DNA of 64,000 nucleotides from Chromobacterium aquaticum. Its GTDB lineage: Bacteria; Pseudomonadota; Gammaproteobacteria; Burkholderiales; Chromobacteriaceae. Shown piece after piece: positions 35,843 through 44,511 of this stretch. The stretch's first letter is position 1; every line of letters begins with the position of its first letter. Position numbers and translations under genes: made by a program. The stretch lies in contig NZ_JAJOHW010000082.1 in assembly GCF_021129195.1 (NCBI RefSeq), positions 1 through 64,000 on the forward strand, written 5' to 3'. The notes below the pieces were generated by a model that was given only the letters and a program-made list of their open reading frames with translations, was not told the origin of the DNA and searched no databases.

Positions 35843-36748
35843 ATGATGAGAAAACTAGGCGTGTTGTGCTTTGGCCTGCTGGCATTGGCCGGTGGGGTGA
35901 ACGCGGCCACGCTGCCCAAGGCGTGGCTGGACAAGCCGCTGGCGCAGATACGGCAGCAGGCGGAGAACCATGACGCCGGCGCTCAGGCGGCATTGGGCGC
36001 AATGTACAAGGATGGCGTCAAGGTGGCGCAGGACCGGGAGCAGGCCTTGTTGTGGTTGCGCAAGGCCGCCGAGCAGGGCGAAGCCGGCGCGCAAGTCGAT
36101 CTGGCCGATCTCTATGCCGCCGACGGCGGGGAGGCGGCTCAGGAGGCGGCGGCCGAGCTGTACCGCAAGGCCTTTGCCACGTTGCTCAAGGCGGCGGAGC
36201 GAGGCGAGGCCGAGCGGCAGCATGATCTCGGTTTCATGTATCTGAACGGTTTGGGCGTGGAGCAGAACGACGCCGAGGCCGCCCGCTGGTTCCGCAAGGC
36301 GGCGCAGCAGGGCCTGGTCGACGCCGAGGTCAGCTTAGGCTGGATGTATGAGGGCGGGCGCGGCGTGGAGCAGGACCATGCTCAGGCGGTGGCGTGGTAT
36401 CGGAAAGGCGCGGACCGCGGCTATGACCTGGCGCAAACCAACCTGGGCTGGATGTACGCCAACGGCCTGGGCGTGCCGGCGGACGCGGCGAAGGCGGTGG
36501 AACTATATCGTTTGGCTGCGGTGCAGGGCCTGGCCCGCGCGCAGACCAATCTGGGCTGGATGTATTTGCAGGGCTTGGGCGTGGGCGCCGATCCCGTCGA
36601 GGCTTACGCCTGGTTCGCGGTGGCCAAGGTGAACGGCAGCCACACCGCGCCGGGCAATCTGGATCTGGCCGAGACCAAGCTGAGCGGCGCGCGGCTGGCG
36701 GCGGCCAGGAAGCGGGGAGAGCAGTACATCGCCCGGTATTCGAAGTAA
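35843..36748 (+). CDS. Exported Sel1-repeat protein
   Basis: 301 residues. The signal peptide (about 1-22, ending GGVNAA) precedes about five to six Sel1-type repeats of 36 residues, with the usual LGxMYxxGxGVxxD pattern (LGFMYLNGLGVEQND, LGWMYEGGRGVEQDH, LGWMYANGLGVPADA). Such proteins are helical scaffolds for protein contacts. Its stop codon TAA is the edge of a repeat fragment. Confidence 0.9.
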   Translation: MMRKLGVLCFGLLALAGGVNAATLPKAWLDKPLAQIRQQAENHDAGAQAALGAMYKDGVKVAQDREQALLWLRKAAEQGEAGAQVDLADLYAADGGEAAQEAAAELYRKAFATLLKAAERGEAERQHDLGFMYLNGLGVEQNDAEAARWFRKAAQQGLVDAEVSLGWMYEGGRGVEQDHAQAVAWYRKGADRGYDLAQTNLGWMYANGLGVPADAAKAVELYRLAAVQGLARAQTNLGWMYLQGLGVGADPVEAYAWFAVAKVNGSHTAPGNLDLAETKLSGARLAAARKRGEQYIARYSK

Positions 36749-36784
36749 GAAGCTGTTCAAAGTCTGCCGCGCTAAACAGCGGAC
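36746..36784 (+). repeat. Intergenic repeat fragment, copy 9 (left arm only)
   Basis: TAAGAAGCTGTTCAAAGTC followed by TGCCGCGC; only the left terminal arm is left. The first three bases are the Sel1 gene's stop codon. Confidence 0.65.
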
Positions 36785-36813
36785 CGGCGCCGCAACGCCG
36801 GCCGCTGCCGCGA

Positions 36814-37887
36814 TCAGGCCGGCTGCGCGTCGCGCAGGGTGGGGTAGTCGGTATAACCCTGTTCGTTCCCGCCGTAGAAGCTGGTCTTGTCGGCCGTGTT
36901 CAGCGGCGCATTCAGCTTGAGCCGTTCCACAAAGTCCGGGTTGGCCAGCACCATGGCGCCGTAGGATTCCAGCTCCGCCAGCCCGGCGGCGATATCGGCG
37001 CCGATCTGCTCCCGCGGACGGCCCGGGCGGTTGAGGATCAGCACGCCTTGCCAGAGCCGGCGCAGTTCGGCCAACAAGGCCTCGTCGCCCAGGTGCATCA
37101 GGTGCAGATAGGCCAGCCCCTGCTTGTTCAGTTCGCTCACCAGATAGCGGTAAAGCGCCGGGCCTTGCTCGCCTTCGTCTATGCCCCAGAGGCTGAGGCC
37201 GGGCGACAGGCGGATGGCGGTCTTGTCCGGGCCGATTTCCTCGGCGATCGCGGTGGCCACTTCGATGGCGAAGCGGGCGCGGTTTTCAATGGAGCCGCCG
37301 TATTCGTCGTTGCGGGTATTGGCGCTGGGCGCGAGGAATTGCTGGATCAGATAGGCGTTGGCGCCGTGGATTTCCACGCCGTCGGCGCCGGCCTCGATGG
37401 CGCGGCGGGCGGCGTGGCGGAAGTCCTGCACCGTCTGGCGCACTTGCGCGGTGCTCAGCGCGCGCGGGCTGGGAATCGGCTGCATTCCCGTGGCGGTGAA
37501 CATATCAGCGCCCGGCGCGATGGCGGAGGGCGCGACGCCCGGTTCATGGCGCGGGGTGTTGTCCGGGTGGCTCATGCGGCCGGCGTGCATCAGCTGGATG
37601 AAGATGCGGCCGCCCCGCGCATGGACGGCGTCGGTGACTTGCCGCCAGCTGGCGACGTGGGCGTCGGTGTAGATGCCGGGCGTGGCGAGGTAGCCTTGGC
37701 CCGCGTCGGACGGCTGGGTACCTTCGCTGATGATCAGGCCAAGGCCGGCGCGCTGGGCGTAGTAGCGGGTGGTCAGCGGGCTCAGGCTGCCGTCCGGCAG
37801 CGCGCGCGAGCGGGTCATCGGGGCCATGGCCAGGCGGTTTTGCAAGCCGAGGCCGGCGAGGCGGATGGGATCGAATACGGTGTTCAT
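36814..37887 (-). CDS. Old yellow enzyme family alkene reductase
   Basis: 357 residues. It is an FMN TIM barrel of the NemA/OYE group: APMTRSRA near the N-terminus, the substrate-anchoring His-Asn pair in EIHGANAYL (about residues 176-184), and the NDEYGGS loop. It reduces activated C=C or nitro groups with NADPH. It is divergent from a LysR gene 104 bases away, which is the likely regulator. Confidence 0.94.
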   Translation of the reverse strand: MNTVFDPIRLAGLGLQNRLAMAPMTRSRALPDGSLSPLTTRYYAQRAGLGLIISEGTQPSDAGQGYLATPGIYTDAHVASWRQVTDAVHARGGRIFIQLMHAGRMSHPDNTPRHEPGVAPSAIAPGADMFTATGMQPIPSPRALSTAQVRQTVQDFRHAARRAIEAGADGVEIHGANAYLIQQFLAPSANTRNDEYGGSIENRARFAIEVATAIAEEIGPDKTAIRLSPGLSLWGIDEGEQGPALYRYLVSELNKQGLAYLHLMHLGDEALLAELRRLWQGVLILNRPGRPREQIGADIAAGLAELESYGAMVLANPDFVERLKLNAPLNTADKTSFYGGNEQGYTDYPTLRDAQPA

Positions 37888-37991
37888 GGCCTTATCTCCT
37901 GAGTGTCGGGGGTGTCGCCATCATCTCGCGCTTTTCCTGTGGGATAAATGGGGTATTCTGGAGAAGACTGATCCATTTTTGGAGCAATGGG

Positions 37992-38861
37992 GTGGAACTG
38001 CTGAACGATATGGTCTTGTTCGTCGAGGTGGTCAAGGCCAAGGGCTTTCGCCGCGCGGCGGAGGCGACCGGGGTGCCGAATTCCACGCTGTCGCGGCGCA
38101 TTGCCGCGCTGGAAAAGTCGATCGGGCTGCGGCTGCTGCATCGCACCACTCGCCGCATCGAGCTGACCGAGGCCGGGTTGCTGTATTACGAGCGCTGCCG
38201 CCGCATCGTCGACGAGGCCAGGCTGGCGCATGAGCAACTGGGCGAGATGCTGGCCCAGCCCAGCGGCGTGCTGCGCGCCTCGCTGCCGGTGGATTTCGCC
38301 GTGATCTATCTGGCGCCGATGATCGCCGAGTTTGCGCGGCTTCATCCCGGCATTGATTTCGATCTAGACCTGACGCCGCGGCGCGTCGATCTGGTCAGCG
38401 AGCCCTTCGATGTCGCGGTGCGCATGGGCGTGCCGGAAAACTCGCAGCTGATCGCGCGGCCGCTGGGCGCGCTGACGCCGCATCTATACGCGTCGCCGGC
38501 TTATCTGGCGCGCGCGGGCGAGCCGTCAGCCCCGGAGGCGCTGGCGCGACATCAATGCCTGGGCGTGTTGAAGCCCGGCGTCTGGCGCTTTCACGGCGAG
38601 GGGCGGCAGCTCGAGGTGGCGGTGGACAGCCGCTTCGCCTTGAACAGCATCGGCTTGGCCAAGCGCTTGGCGACGCTGGACATGGGCATTGTGCTGATGC
38701 CGGAGGAGATCGTCGCCGATGAGGTGGCCAACGGCGCGCTGCGCCGAATCCTGCCGGGCTGGCGCGGCACGCCGGTGCCGGTGTATGCGCTGACCGAAAC
38801 CCGCTTGCTGCCGGCCAAGACCCAGCGCTTCATCGAATTTCTGCAGCAGCGCCTGCGTTGA
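37992..38861 (+). CDS. LysR family transcriptional regulator
   Basis: 289 residues. It starts with GTG, 7 bases after GGAG. The winged helix has GFRRAAEATGVPNSTLSRRI, and the effector domain ends at the C-terminus without extension (CrgA/aaeR-like layout). It is divergent from the OYE reductase and likely responds to an electrophile or quinone. Its 3' end overlaps the convergent membrane protein gene by 32 bases. Confidence 0.92.
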   Translation: MELLNDMVLFVEVVKAKGFRRAAEATGVPNSTLSRRIAALEKSIGLRLLHRTTRRIELTEAGLLYYERCRRIVDEARLAHEQLGEMLAQPSGVLRASLPVDFAVIYLAPMIAEFARLHPGIDFDLDLTPRRVDLVSEPFDVAVRMGVPENSQLIARPLGALTPHLYASPAYLARAGEPSAPEALARHQCLGVLKPGVWRFHGEGRQLEVAVDSRFALNSIGLAKRLATLDMGIVLMPEEIVADEVANGALRRILPGWRGTPVPVYALTETRLLPAKTQRFIEFLQQRLR

Positions 38862-39354
38862 CGCCAGGGGCGTCCGCCTTGAAGCGGCCGCGGCTGCCGC
38901 TGCGCCAGACGCCAACGGCGGCGGTGGCCAGGATCAGCAGGATATTCAGCCCGCCGCCTATTGCCTCGCGCAGGGTGGCGGCGTGGAAGTCCGCGCCCAG
39001 CGCGCCGCCCGAGCCATTCAGCAGCGCGGCTTGCGCCAGCTGATTGGCCTGGTCCACCGCCGGCACCACCACCAAGGAGGCGTTGAGCAGAATCAGCAGC
39101 GTCAGGCCCAGCTTGAGCTGGAAGAAGCGGTTGCGCGGGCCGTAGCGCCGGTAGCCCAGCAGCAGGCCGCTGCACAGGATCAGCCACAGGCCGGGCACGG
39201 TCAGTGCCCAGGTGCCGGTCTGGATTTGCTGCCGTGTCTGCGCCAGCAGGGCCGGCGTGGTCGGGCTGGTTTCGGACAGCACGACCCAGGCCAGGATGCT
39301 GCCCAGGAACAGGGCCAGCGCGATGAAGTGGATCAGCTTGAGAGTACGGTTCAT
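38830..39354 (-). CDS. CopD/DUF2269-like four-helix membrane protein
   Basis: 174 residues with four hydrophobic helices; it begins MNRTLKLIHFIALALFLGSI, with the His-containing first helix typical of CopD-like or DUF2269 proteins. It overlaps the upstream MarR gene by 4 bases and so is controlled by it. Function unknown; redox or stress-linked is plausible given the quinone-type neighbours. Confidence 0.75.
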   Translation of the reverse strand: MNRTLKLIHFIALALFLGSILAWVVLSETSPTTPALLAQTRQQIQTGTWALTVPGLWLILCSGLLLGYRRYGPRNRFFQLKLGLTLLILLNASLVVVPAVDQANQLAQAALLNGSGGALGADFHAATLREAIGGGLNILLILATAAVGVWRSGSRGRFKADAPGVNAGAAAEIR

Positions 39355-39827
39355 GGCTCTTCTCCAATCGGTGGGCTGAGCGCGTCCAGCGTGCTCAGCA
39401 GTTGGCGCAGGGTGTGGCAGGCGGCGGCGAAATCCGCGTCGGGCAATTGCCGCGCCAGTTGCTCGGTCCATTGCGTCTGGCTGTGCTGGGTGCCGGCGAC
39501 GGTGCGCTCGCCCAGGGCGCTCAGCCGGTACAGCGGAGAGCGGGCGTGCTGGGGATTGGCTTGTACCTCGAAATAGCCTTCTTCCACCAGCTTGTGCAGT
39601 TGCTTTTGCGCGCCTTGGCGGCTGATGCCCATGCGGGCGGCGATCTGCGGCGCGGTTTGCGGCGCGCCGGCCAGGCCCACCGCGCCAAGCACTTGCCAGC
39701 GCGCGCTATTGATGCCCAGGTGGGCGACCAGTTGGTCGCCTCTTTCCAGCAGGGTGCCGTTCAGGCGGAAGATCAGCAGCATCAGCTCGGTGATGTCTTG
39801 AGGGCGATGGTTTTGCTTGGTGGACAT
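39351..39827 (-). CDS. MarR family regulator
   Basis: 158 residues with a winged helix (PQIAARMGISRQGAQKQLHKL, residues about 60-80) and wing (NPQHARSPLYRLS). It is translationally coupled to the membrane protein gene. Two palindromic operators lie just upstream (39841-39878), so it almost certainly represses its own two-gene operon and is released by a small aromatic or oxidant ligand. Confidence 0.92.
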   Translation of the reverse strand: MSTKQNHRPQDITELMLLIFRLNGTLLERGDQLVAHLGINSARWQVLGAVGLAGAPQTAPQIAARMGISRQGAQKQLHKLVEEGYFEVQANPQHARSPLYRLSALGERTVAGTQHSQTQWTEQLARQLPDADFAAACHTLRQLLSTLDALSPPIGEEP

Positions 39828-39840
39828 AGGGTTTCTCTTT

Positions 39841-39878
39841 TCGACAACTGGTTGCCATTATTGACAACTAGTTGTCAA
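39841..39878. promoter_or_regulatory. Tandem MarR operators
   Basis: TTGACAACTAGTTGTCAA (39861-39878) is a perfect 18-bp palindrome. A weaker version, TCGACAACTGGTTGCCAT (39841-39858), lies 20 bases from it, on the same face of the helix. Confidence 0.85.
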
Positions 39879-40080
39879 ATTGCAAGTCCTTGTGACTCAG
39901 GGCGGTATTGTGTTGGATAGAGGCAATACAGGAATGACGGCAGGCGCAGAGACGGCGGGCGACGCGCGTTGCGCGCCAGATAATGATAAATGCGTATGTT
40001 CTTGTAAATACAGTCAAAAATGAAAATGTAATTTCTATGTTAGCATCGTCGGCTTCCTAAAAAAGCTCAGTTCAAAGCCA

Positions 40081-40767
40081 ATGAAAAAACTCTTGCCCTT
40101 CTTGATGTTGCTCAGCCTGCATGCCCATGCCGACGATGAGGCGCTGCGCCAGATGTTCAATTGCGACGGTGGTTTTTTCCGGTACATCGCCGAACCCGGC
40201 AAGGCCATTCCCGGTCTGCCGGTGACGGTGGAGAACGGCCGCGCCGCGCTGCGGATGCAGCCTATCCGCGATCAGGCGCGCGAGATGGAGGAGGATGTCA
40301 GCGGCGCGTCCGAGGGTTTGACTTCGCTGCTGCGCCATTCCGCCATCGAACAGCCGGTGGCGCTGACGCCGCAGTGGGCCTTGCGCAATTACGTGGAAGA
40401 GCACTTCTACAACACCAATGGTCCGTCGGACGTCAATGGCGTATTGGAAACTTATACTTGGGGTTTCCGGCTGCTGGGGCAGCGGGATATGACGCTCAAG
40501 CAGTTTGTGGCACAACGGCCGGATTTGAAGTTCAGCTGTTCCAAGGATAAGGGCGGCGTCTGCGCGCTGTACCGGCAGTGGGACAAGGGCGCTTGGAAAA
40601 CCATCAAGCCTTCGCAGCAGTACGCGGATGTGCCGCGCTTGTTGCTGATCGCTTCCAAGTCCGATCCCAAGCATTTCTCGCTGGAATGCTCCTTGCTGGT
40701 GGAGGGCGAACGCCTGCCGCCGCAGTTGATCAAGGATTTGCAGCCGGATTGGGCTTTGAATTTCTGA
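40081..40767 (+). CDS. Secreted hypothetical protein
   Basis: 228 residues with a signal peptide (MKKLLPFLMLLSLHAHA). The mature part has four Cys (FNCDGGFF, FSCSKDKGGVCALY, LECSLL) and no recognised family. The long AT-rich upstream stretch (39879-40080) holds no gene and probably its promoter. The stop codon is the first part of a full-length repeat copy. Confidence 0.72.
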   Translation: MKKLLPFLMLLSLHAHADDEALRQMFNCDGGFFRYIAEPGKAIPGLPVTVENGRAALRMQPIRDQAREMEEDVSGASEGLTSLLRHSAIEQPVALTPQWALRNYVEEHFYNTNGPSDVNGVLETYTWGFRLLGQRDMTLKQFVAQRPDLKFSCSKDKGGVCALYRQWDKGAWKTIKPSQQYADVPRLLLIASKSDPKHFSLECSLLVEGERLPPQLIKDLQPDWALNF

Positions 40768-40911
40768 GAACCTGTTCAAAGTCTGCTGCGCTTCGGCGAT
40801 ACGGCGTTGAAACCGAGCTCAAAATGCTCATGTACCGTTTGTACATTCCGCTTTTTCGCTCGTTTTCGCCTTGTCTCGCCCTTGCTCGCGAGACTTTGAA
40901 CAGACTCTGAG
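40765..40911 (+). repeat. Intergenic repeat, copy 10 (full length)
   Basis: Ends CCTGTTCAAAGTCTGCTGCG and CGCGAGACTTTGAACAG match as inverted repeats. Core GAGCTCAAAATGCTCATGTA then TTCCGCTTTTTCGCTCG, nearly identical to copy 4. Its first bases are the stop codon TGA of the secreted protein gene. Confidence 0.9.
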
Positions 40912-40936
40912 AGCTTGGTCTCGCGTACTGCTAATG

Positions 40937-40966
40937 AAAAACCCACGGAAAACCGTGGGTTTTTTT
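40937..40966 (+). terminator. Intrinsic terminator
   Basis: AAAAACCCACGG and CCGTGGGTTTTT with a 4-base loop and a longer T run. It lies just beyond repeat copy 10. Confidence 0.9.
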
Positions 40967-41186
40967 GCGTGTGTTGGCGGCCTTGGCGCTTGGACTAGCG
41001 GGGGCTCAGTCCGCTTGGTGCCATATTAATGACAAATGGTAATTAAATTCTAAAAGTCAATTACGTAGTAATAACTAAAACCTTGCCCCGGCTTCGATGC
41101 GCTTGCTATACCGGCTGTGGGCGGGGCGGGCGTAGCCTGCTCCGTGTGGTCTCCAGTGTTGGATAACTCATTACGGGAGCATGATC

Positions 41187-41462
41187 ATGTCTGAACAATT
41201 GCTGGGCGGTTGGTCCGGGTTCCGGCCCTTGAACGAGCAGGATCGCAAGGTGTTTCATCAGGCCACCGAAGGCCTGCTGGGCGTGAAATACGTGCCCTTG
41301 GCGGTATCCACCCAGGTGGTGGCGGGGGAGAACTTCATCTTCCTGGCCAGCGCGGAAGTGGTCTACCCCGGCGCGCAGCCGCACTTGGTGGCGGTGTACA
41401 TCTTCCAACCGCTGGGCGGCAAGCCGCCGCATGTGGTCCGCATCGAGAACCTGCGTTTGTAA
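41187..41462 (+). CDS. Stefin-like cystatin (cysteine protease inhibitor fold)
   Basis: 91 residues, no signal peptide. The hallmark inhibitor motif QVVAG (residues 43-47) is followed by a beta-hairpin and FQPLGG (73-78), which matches the second hairpin position; an N-terminal Gly pair (7-8) matches the trunk Gly of stefins. Order and spacing fit eukaryotic stefins A and B closely. Bacterial cystatins are known but rare. GGGAG lies 7 bases before the chosen ATG; an ATG six bases earlier is too close to it. Likely role: cytoplasmic inhibitor of papain-like proteases. Confidence 0.78.
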   Translation: MSEQLLGGWSGFRPLNEQDRKVFHQATEGLLGVKYVPLAVSTQVVAGENFIFLASAEVVYPGAQPHLVAVYIFQPLGGKPPHVVRIENLRL

Positions 41463-41481
41463 ACATCCCGCCAAGACGCTG

Positions 41482-42375
41482 TCACGTCTCCAGCCCGCCG
41501 CTCGGCGGGCTTTTGTTTTGGGTCGCCGCCGCTTGTTCCAGCAGCCATTGTTTAAAGATGCCCATTTCCGGGTCGCGCACCGTGTCCGGGCGGTGTATCA
41601 GGTAATAAGCGAGCGCGCTCGGCAGCGGCGGCGCCGGCAGTTGGCGCAGGCGGCCGGCGGCCAGTTCGATTTGCAGCAGCGAGCGCCGCGCCAGTGCGTA
41701 GCCGCGGCCGGCCAGCGCCGCTTCGATGGCGGCGTTGGAATCGACGCAGACCACGCCTTGTTCGCAATCCAGCGTGTTCAGGCCGGCGGCGCGGCTCCAT
41801 AGCCGCCAGTCGCCGCGGTGCTCGTCGTGCAACAGCCGCTCGCCGCTGAGCGCGTCCAGCCGCGCTGGCAGCGTCGGCGCGCATACCGGCACCAGTTCGT
41901 CGTCCAGCAGCTTGCTGACGCTGAGGCCGGGGTAGTCGCCCAGGCCGTGACGCACGGCGAAGTGGATGTTTTCCGTGGCGAGATCGACCACGCGGTTGCC
42001 GGTGCTGACGTGGACGTCGATGCGCGGATGCGCGCGCAGGAAGTCCTGCAAGCGCGGAATCAGCCATTGCGCGCCAAACGACGGGGTGCAGCTGAGCAGG
42101 ATCACGCGGCGGGCGGCGATGAGGTGGGCGGTGGCGCGGTCTATCTCGGCCAGCGCGCGCTGGCAGGCGGCCAGGTAGTCGCGGCCGGCTGTGTTCAGGG
42201 TCAGGCCGCGGGCGTGGCGTTCGAACAGCGGCTGGCCCAGGCAGTCTTCCAGCTTGCGCAGCTGCTGGGACACCGCGCCGGGGGTGACGTGGAGTTCCTC
42301 GGCGGCGAGCTTGACGCTGAGCCGGCGCGCGGCGGCTTCAAAGAAGCGCAGGGATTCCAGCGGTGGCTTGGGCAT
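41482..42375 (-). CDS. LysR family regulator (GcvA-like)
   Basis: 297 residues starting MPKPPLESLRFFEAAARRLS, the GcvA-type opening, with winged helix AAEELHVTPGAVSQQLRKLE. It is divergent from a DMT-family exporter and likely controls it. An inverted repeat sits just upstream of its start. Confidence 0.92.
   Translation of the reverse strand: MPKPPLESLRFFEAAARRLSVKLAAEELHVTPGAVSQQLRKLEDCLGQPLFERHARGLTLNTAGRDYLAACQRALAEIDRATAHLIAARRVILLSCTPSFGAQWLIPRLQDFLRAHPRIDVHVSTGNRVVDLATENIHFAVRHGLGDYPGLSVSKLLDDELVPVCAPTLPARLDALSGERLLHDEHRGDWRLWSRAAGLNTLDCEQGVVCVDSNAAIEAALAGRGYALARRSLLQIELAAGRLRQLPAPPLPSALAYYLIHRPDTVRDPEMGIFKQWLLEQAAATQNKSPPSGGLET
41492..41514. terminator. Terminator after the cystatin gene
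   Basis: AGCCCGCC and GGCGGGCT around a 4-base loop, then TTTT. It overlaps the end of the convergent LysR gene. Confidence 0.75.
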
Positions 42376-42380
42376 ATGAG

Positions 42381-42395
42381 TTTAGCTTTGCTAAA
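42381..42395. promoter_or_regulatory. Candidate LysR operator
   Basis: TTTAGCTTTGCTAAA, a perfect 6-bp inverted repeat with a 3-base spacer, 5 bases from the LysR start and upstream of the exporter gene. Confidence 0.6.
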
Positions 42396-42493
42396 TGCTT
42401 GAACAGGAGAAATCGTTTGTTAGCGCGGCTGACGGCATGGATGATTTCAGTATCCGGTTTAGGCGGATTCAATACAAGGTGGAGGGAAGCATC

Positions 42494-43417
42494 ATGGGGA
42501 TGGCGAGTCTGGGACGTTTGCTGCTGTTGGCGGCCTTGTGGGGCGGCAGCTTTTTATTCATGCGCATCGTCGCGCCGGTGTTGGGCGCGGCGCCGACGGC
42601 CCTGGGCCGGGTGGCGCTGGGGGCGGCCGGCCTGCTGGGCTTGATCGCGCTGCTGCGTTTGCGGCTGTCCTTTCACGGCAAGCTGCGCGCCACGCTGCTG
42701 TTGGGCGTGATCAATTCCGGGCTGCCGTTTCTATTGTTCGCGCTGGCGGCGCGGGTGTTGCCGGCCGGCTATAGCGCGATTTTGAACGCCAGCACGCCCT
42801 TGATGGGGGTGTTGATCGGCGCGGCGCTGTTTGGCGAACGCATTGGCGCCAACAAGCTGGCCGGGGTGCTGATCGGCCTGGGCGGGGTGGCGGTGCTGAC
42901 CCGCACCGGTCCGGCGACGGACCCGGCGGCCTTGTGGGGCGTGGCGGCCTGCCTGGCGGCGACCGCTTGCTACGGGCTGGCCGGCTTTCTGACCAAGCGC
43001 TGGATCGCGGACCGTGGCGGGCTGGACAGCCGGGTGGTGGCCTTGGGCAGCCAGCTGGGCGCGGTCTTGCTGCTGCTGCCCTTCATGCTGTGGCAGGCGG
43101 CCGCGCAGCCGCTGTCCTGGCCGGAGGCGGGGCCGCGGGTGTGGGCCGCCTTGCTGGCGCTGGGCTTGCTGTGCACCGCGCTGGCTTATGTGCTGTATTT
43201 CCGCCTGATCGCCGATGTCGGCCCGTTGAAGGCCCTGACGGTGACGTTTCTGATTCCGCCCTTTGGCATGTTCTGGAGCTGGCTGGCGCTGGGCGAGACG
43301 GTCAGCGGCCTGCAGGCGCTTGGCGGCGCGTTGATCGCGCTGGCCTTGTGGCTGGTGCTGCGACCGGAGGCGCCGGCGGCGCGCGCCGCCGCGCCGGATG
43401 AGGATTGGTCGATTTAG
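42494..43417 (+). CDS. DMT family transporter (EamA domains)
   Basis: 307 residues, ten membrane helices in two EamA repeats (LAALWGGSFLFMRIVAP at start, then a second repeat near residue 155). It is an inner-membrane exporter of metabolites. The start at 42494 follows GGAGGGA by 6-7 bases; a 33-residue upstream extension in frame is less likely. Divergent from a GcvA-like regulator. Confidence 0.9.
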   Translation: MGMASLGRLLLLAALWGGSFLFMRIVAPVLGAAPTALGRVALGAAGLLGLIALLRLRLSFHGKLRATLLLGVINSGLPFLLFALAARVLPAGYSAILNASTPLMGVLIGAALFGERIGANKLAGVLIGLGGVAVLTRTGPATDPAALWGVAACLAATACYGLAGFLTKRWIADRGGLDSRVVALGSQLGAVLLLLPFMLWQAAAQPLSWPEAGPRVWAALLALGLLCTALAYVLYFRLIADVGPLKALTVTFLIPPFGMFWSWLALGETVSGLQALGGALIALALWLVLRPEAPAARAAAPDEDWSI

Positions 43418-43435
43418 CGGCGGCGCGGGCGCGCG

Positions 43436-43981
43436 TCAATTGAGCAGCAGATAGCGGACCGGGCTTTCGCCGCAGGCGACCAGCCCGCATTCCAGGAACA
43501 CCGACAAGGCATTGCCCAGCAGCAGCAATAGGGTGAGCGCGATGCCGGCCTTGGCCAGCGGGGCCAGCCGCGCCGGCGCTTGCTGGTCGAAACTGCGCGT
43601 TTGCTGGCACAGCATCAGCAGCAGCGCGCAGCCGATGAAGACGCCGAAGAAGGCGAGCGCGGCCCAGGTGTAGAAGTGCAGGCCGAGGATGGGCGGGCCG
43701 AAGCCGGCATCGCCGGGGGCGATGTGCAGCAGCACTTGGCGGCCGGCCACCAGAAAGCCGGCGGCGGCGGCCAGCAGCATCATGCCGTAATGGCCGGGCT
43801 TGTCGCCCAGCAGCACATTGGCGGCCAACGCCACCGCGATCGCGCTCAAGGCCACGCGCTGCAGCAGGCATAGCGGGCAGGGCAGCTCATGTTGGGCGAA
43901 TTGGAAGTAAAAGGCGACCAGCAATAATAGATTGATCAGCAGCAGGCCCAGCAAGTTCAGCTGGCCGGTGAGTTTCGACAT
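43436..43981 (-). CDS. dsbB: Disulfide bond formation protein B
   Basis: 181 residues with four membrane helices. The first redox pair is CPLC (about residues 35-38), followed by LLQR, which contacts quinone. The second pair appears as ECGLVACGE near the C-terminus, further back than in E. coli DsbB. It re-oxidises DsbA and passes electrons to quinone. A DUF5993 gene precedes it on the same strand. Confidence 0.9.
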   Translation of the reverse strand: MSKLTGQLNLLGLLLINLLLLVAFYFQFAQHELPCPLCLLQRVALSAIAVALAANVLLGDKPGHYGMMLLAAAAGFLVAGRQVLLHIAPGDAGFGPPILGLHFYTWAALAFFGVFIGCALLLMLCQQTRSFDQQAPARLAPLAKAGIALTLLLLLGNALSVFLECGLVACGESPVRYLLLN

Positions 43982-43994
43982 GATGGGCGCGTCC

Positions 43995-44150
43995 TTACAG
44001 GGAGATGGGCAGCATGCTGGTGGCGTGGAATTTGAACCAGTACAGGGTCAGCGCGAAGGCGAGGCCCCAGCAGGCGTAAGCCCATTGGCGCTTGCGCAGG
44101 ATCAGCGCCAGCATGGCGGCGGCGAGCAGCAGAAACAGCAGGGTGTCCAT
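43995..44150 (-). CDS. DUF5993-like small membrane protein
   Basis: 51 residues, starting MDTLLFLLLAAAMLALILRK, two predicted membrane helices. AAGGA precedes the start by 8 bases. It lies 13 bases before dsbB on the same strand. Small DUF5993 proteins are recurrent neighbours of DsbB-type genes, so a role with the disulfide system is inferred. Confidence 0.78.
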   Translation of the reverse strand: MDTLLFLLLAAAMLALILRKRQWAYACWGLAFALTLYWFKFHATSMLPISL

Positions 44151-44277
44151 CGGGGAGTCCTTGTGGTGGTGGCGATGGGGCGCCGGCGGACGCCGGCCTT
44201 GTGCTGAAGATTAGCATTGGCGCAAGGCTTGGGGATATAGCGCCGCGCGGCAGGCGGGGACGGGCGTGGCGGCCAGC

Positions 44278-44511
44278 TCAGCGCGGAGGCGGCGTCTCGG
44301 CTTGTTCGCGGATCAGGTCCAGCTCGTTGTGGCTGTCTTGCAGCATGGTGGTCGCCAGCTGGCACAGCCCGGCGATGTGCTGGCGCGCGCGCGGATCGGA
44401 CAATTGATTGAGCCGCGTGATCGCGTGGAGCAGCGGCTCCAGCGATTGCAGCGTGTCCATCGCCAGCCGGCAAGCCGTGGCGGTGTCGGGCGGCGGCGGG
44501 TCAGGCTTCAT
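44278..44511 (-). CDS. Small hypothetical protein
   Basis: 77 residues, mainly helical (LQSLEPLLHAITRLNQL), with Pro-rich ends. Its start overlaps the end of the preceding gene by 11 bases, so they form a pair. No family recognised. Confidence 0.6.
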   Translation of the reverse strand: MKPDPPPPDTATACRLAMDTLQSLEPLLHAITRLNQLSDPRARQHIAGLCQLATTMLQDSHNELDLIREQAETPPPR

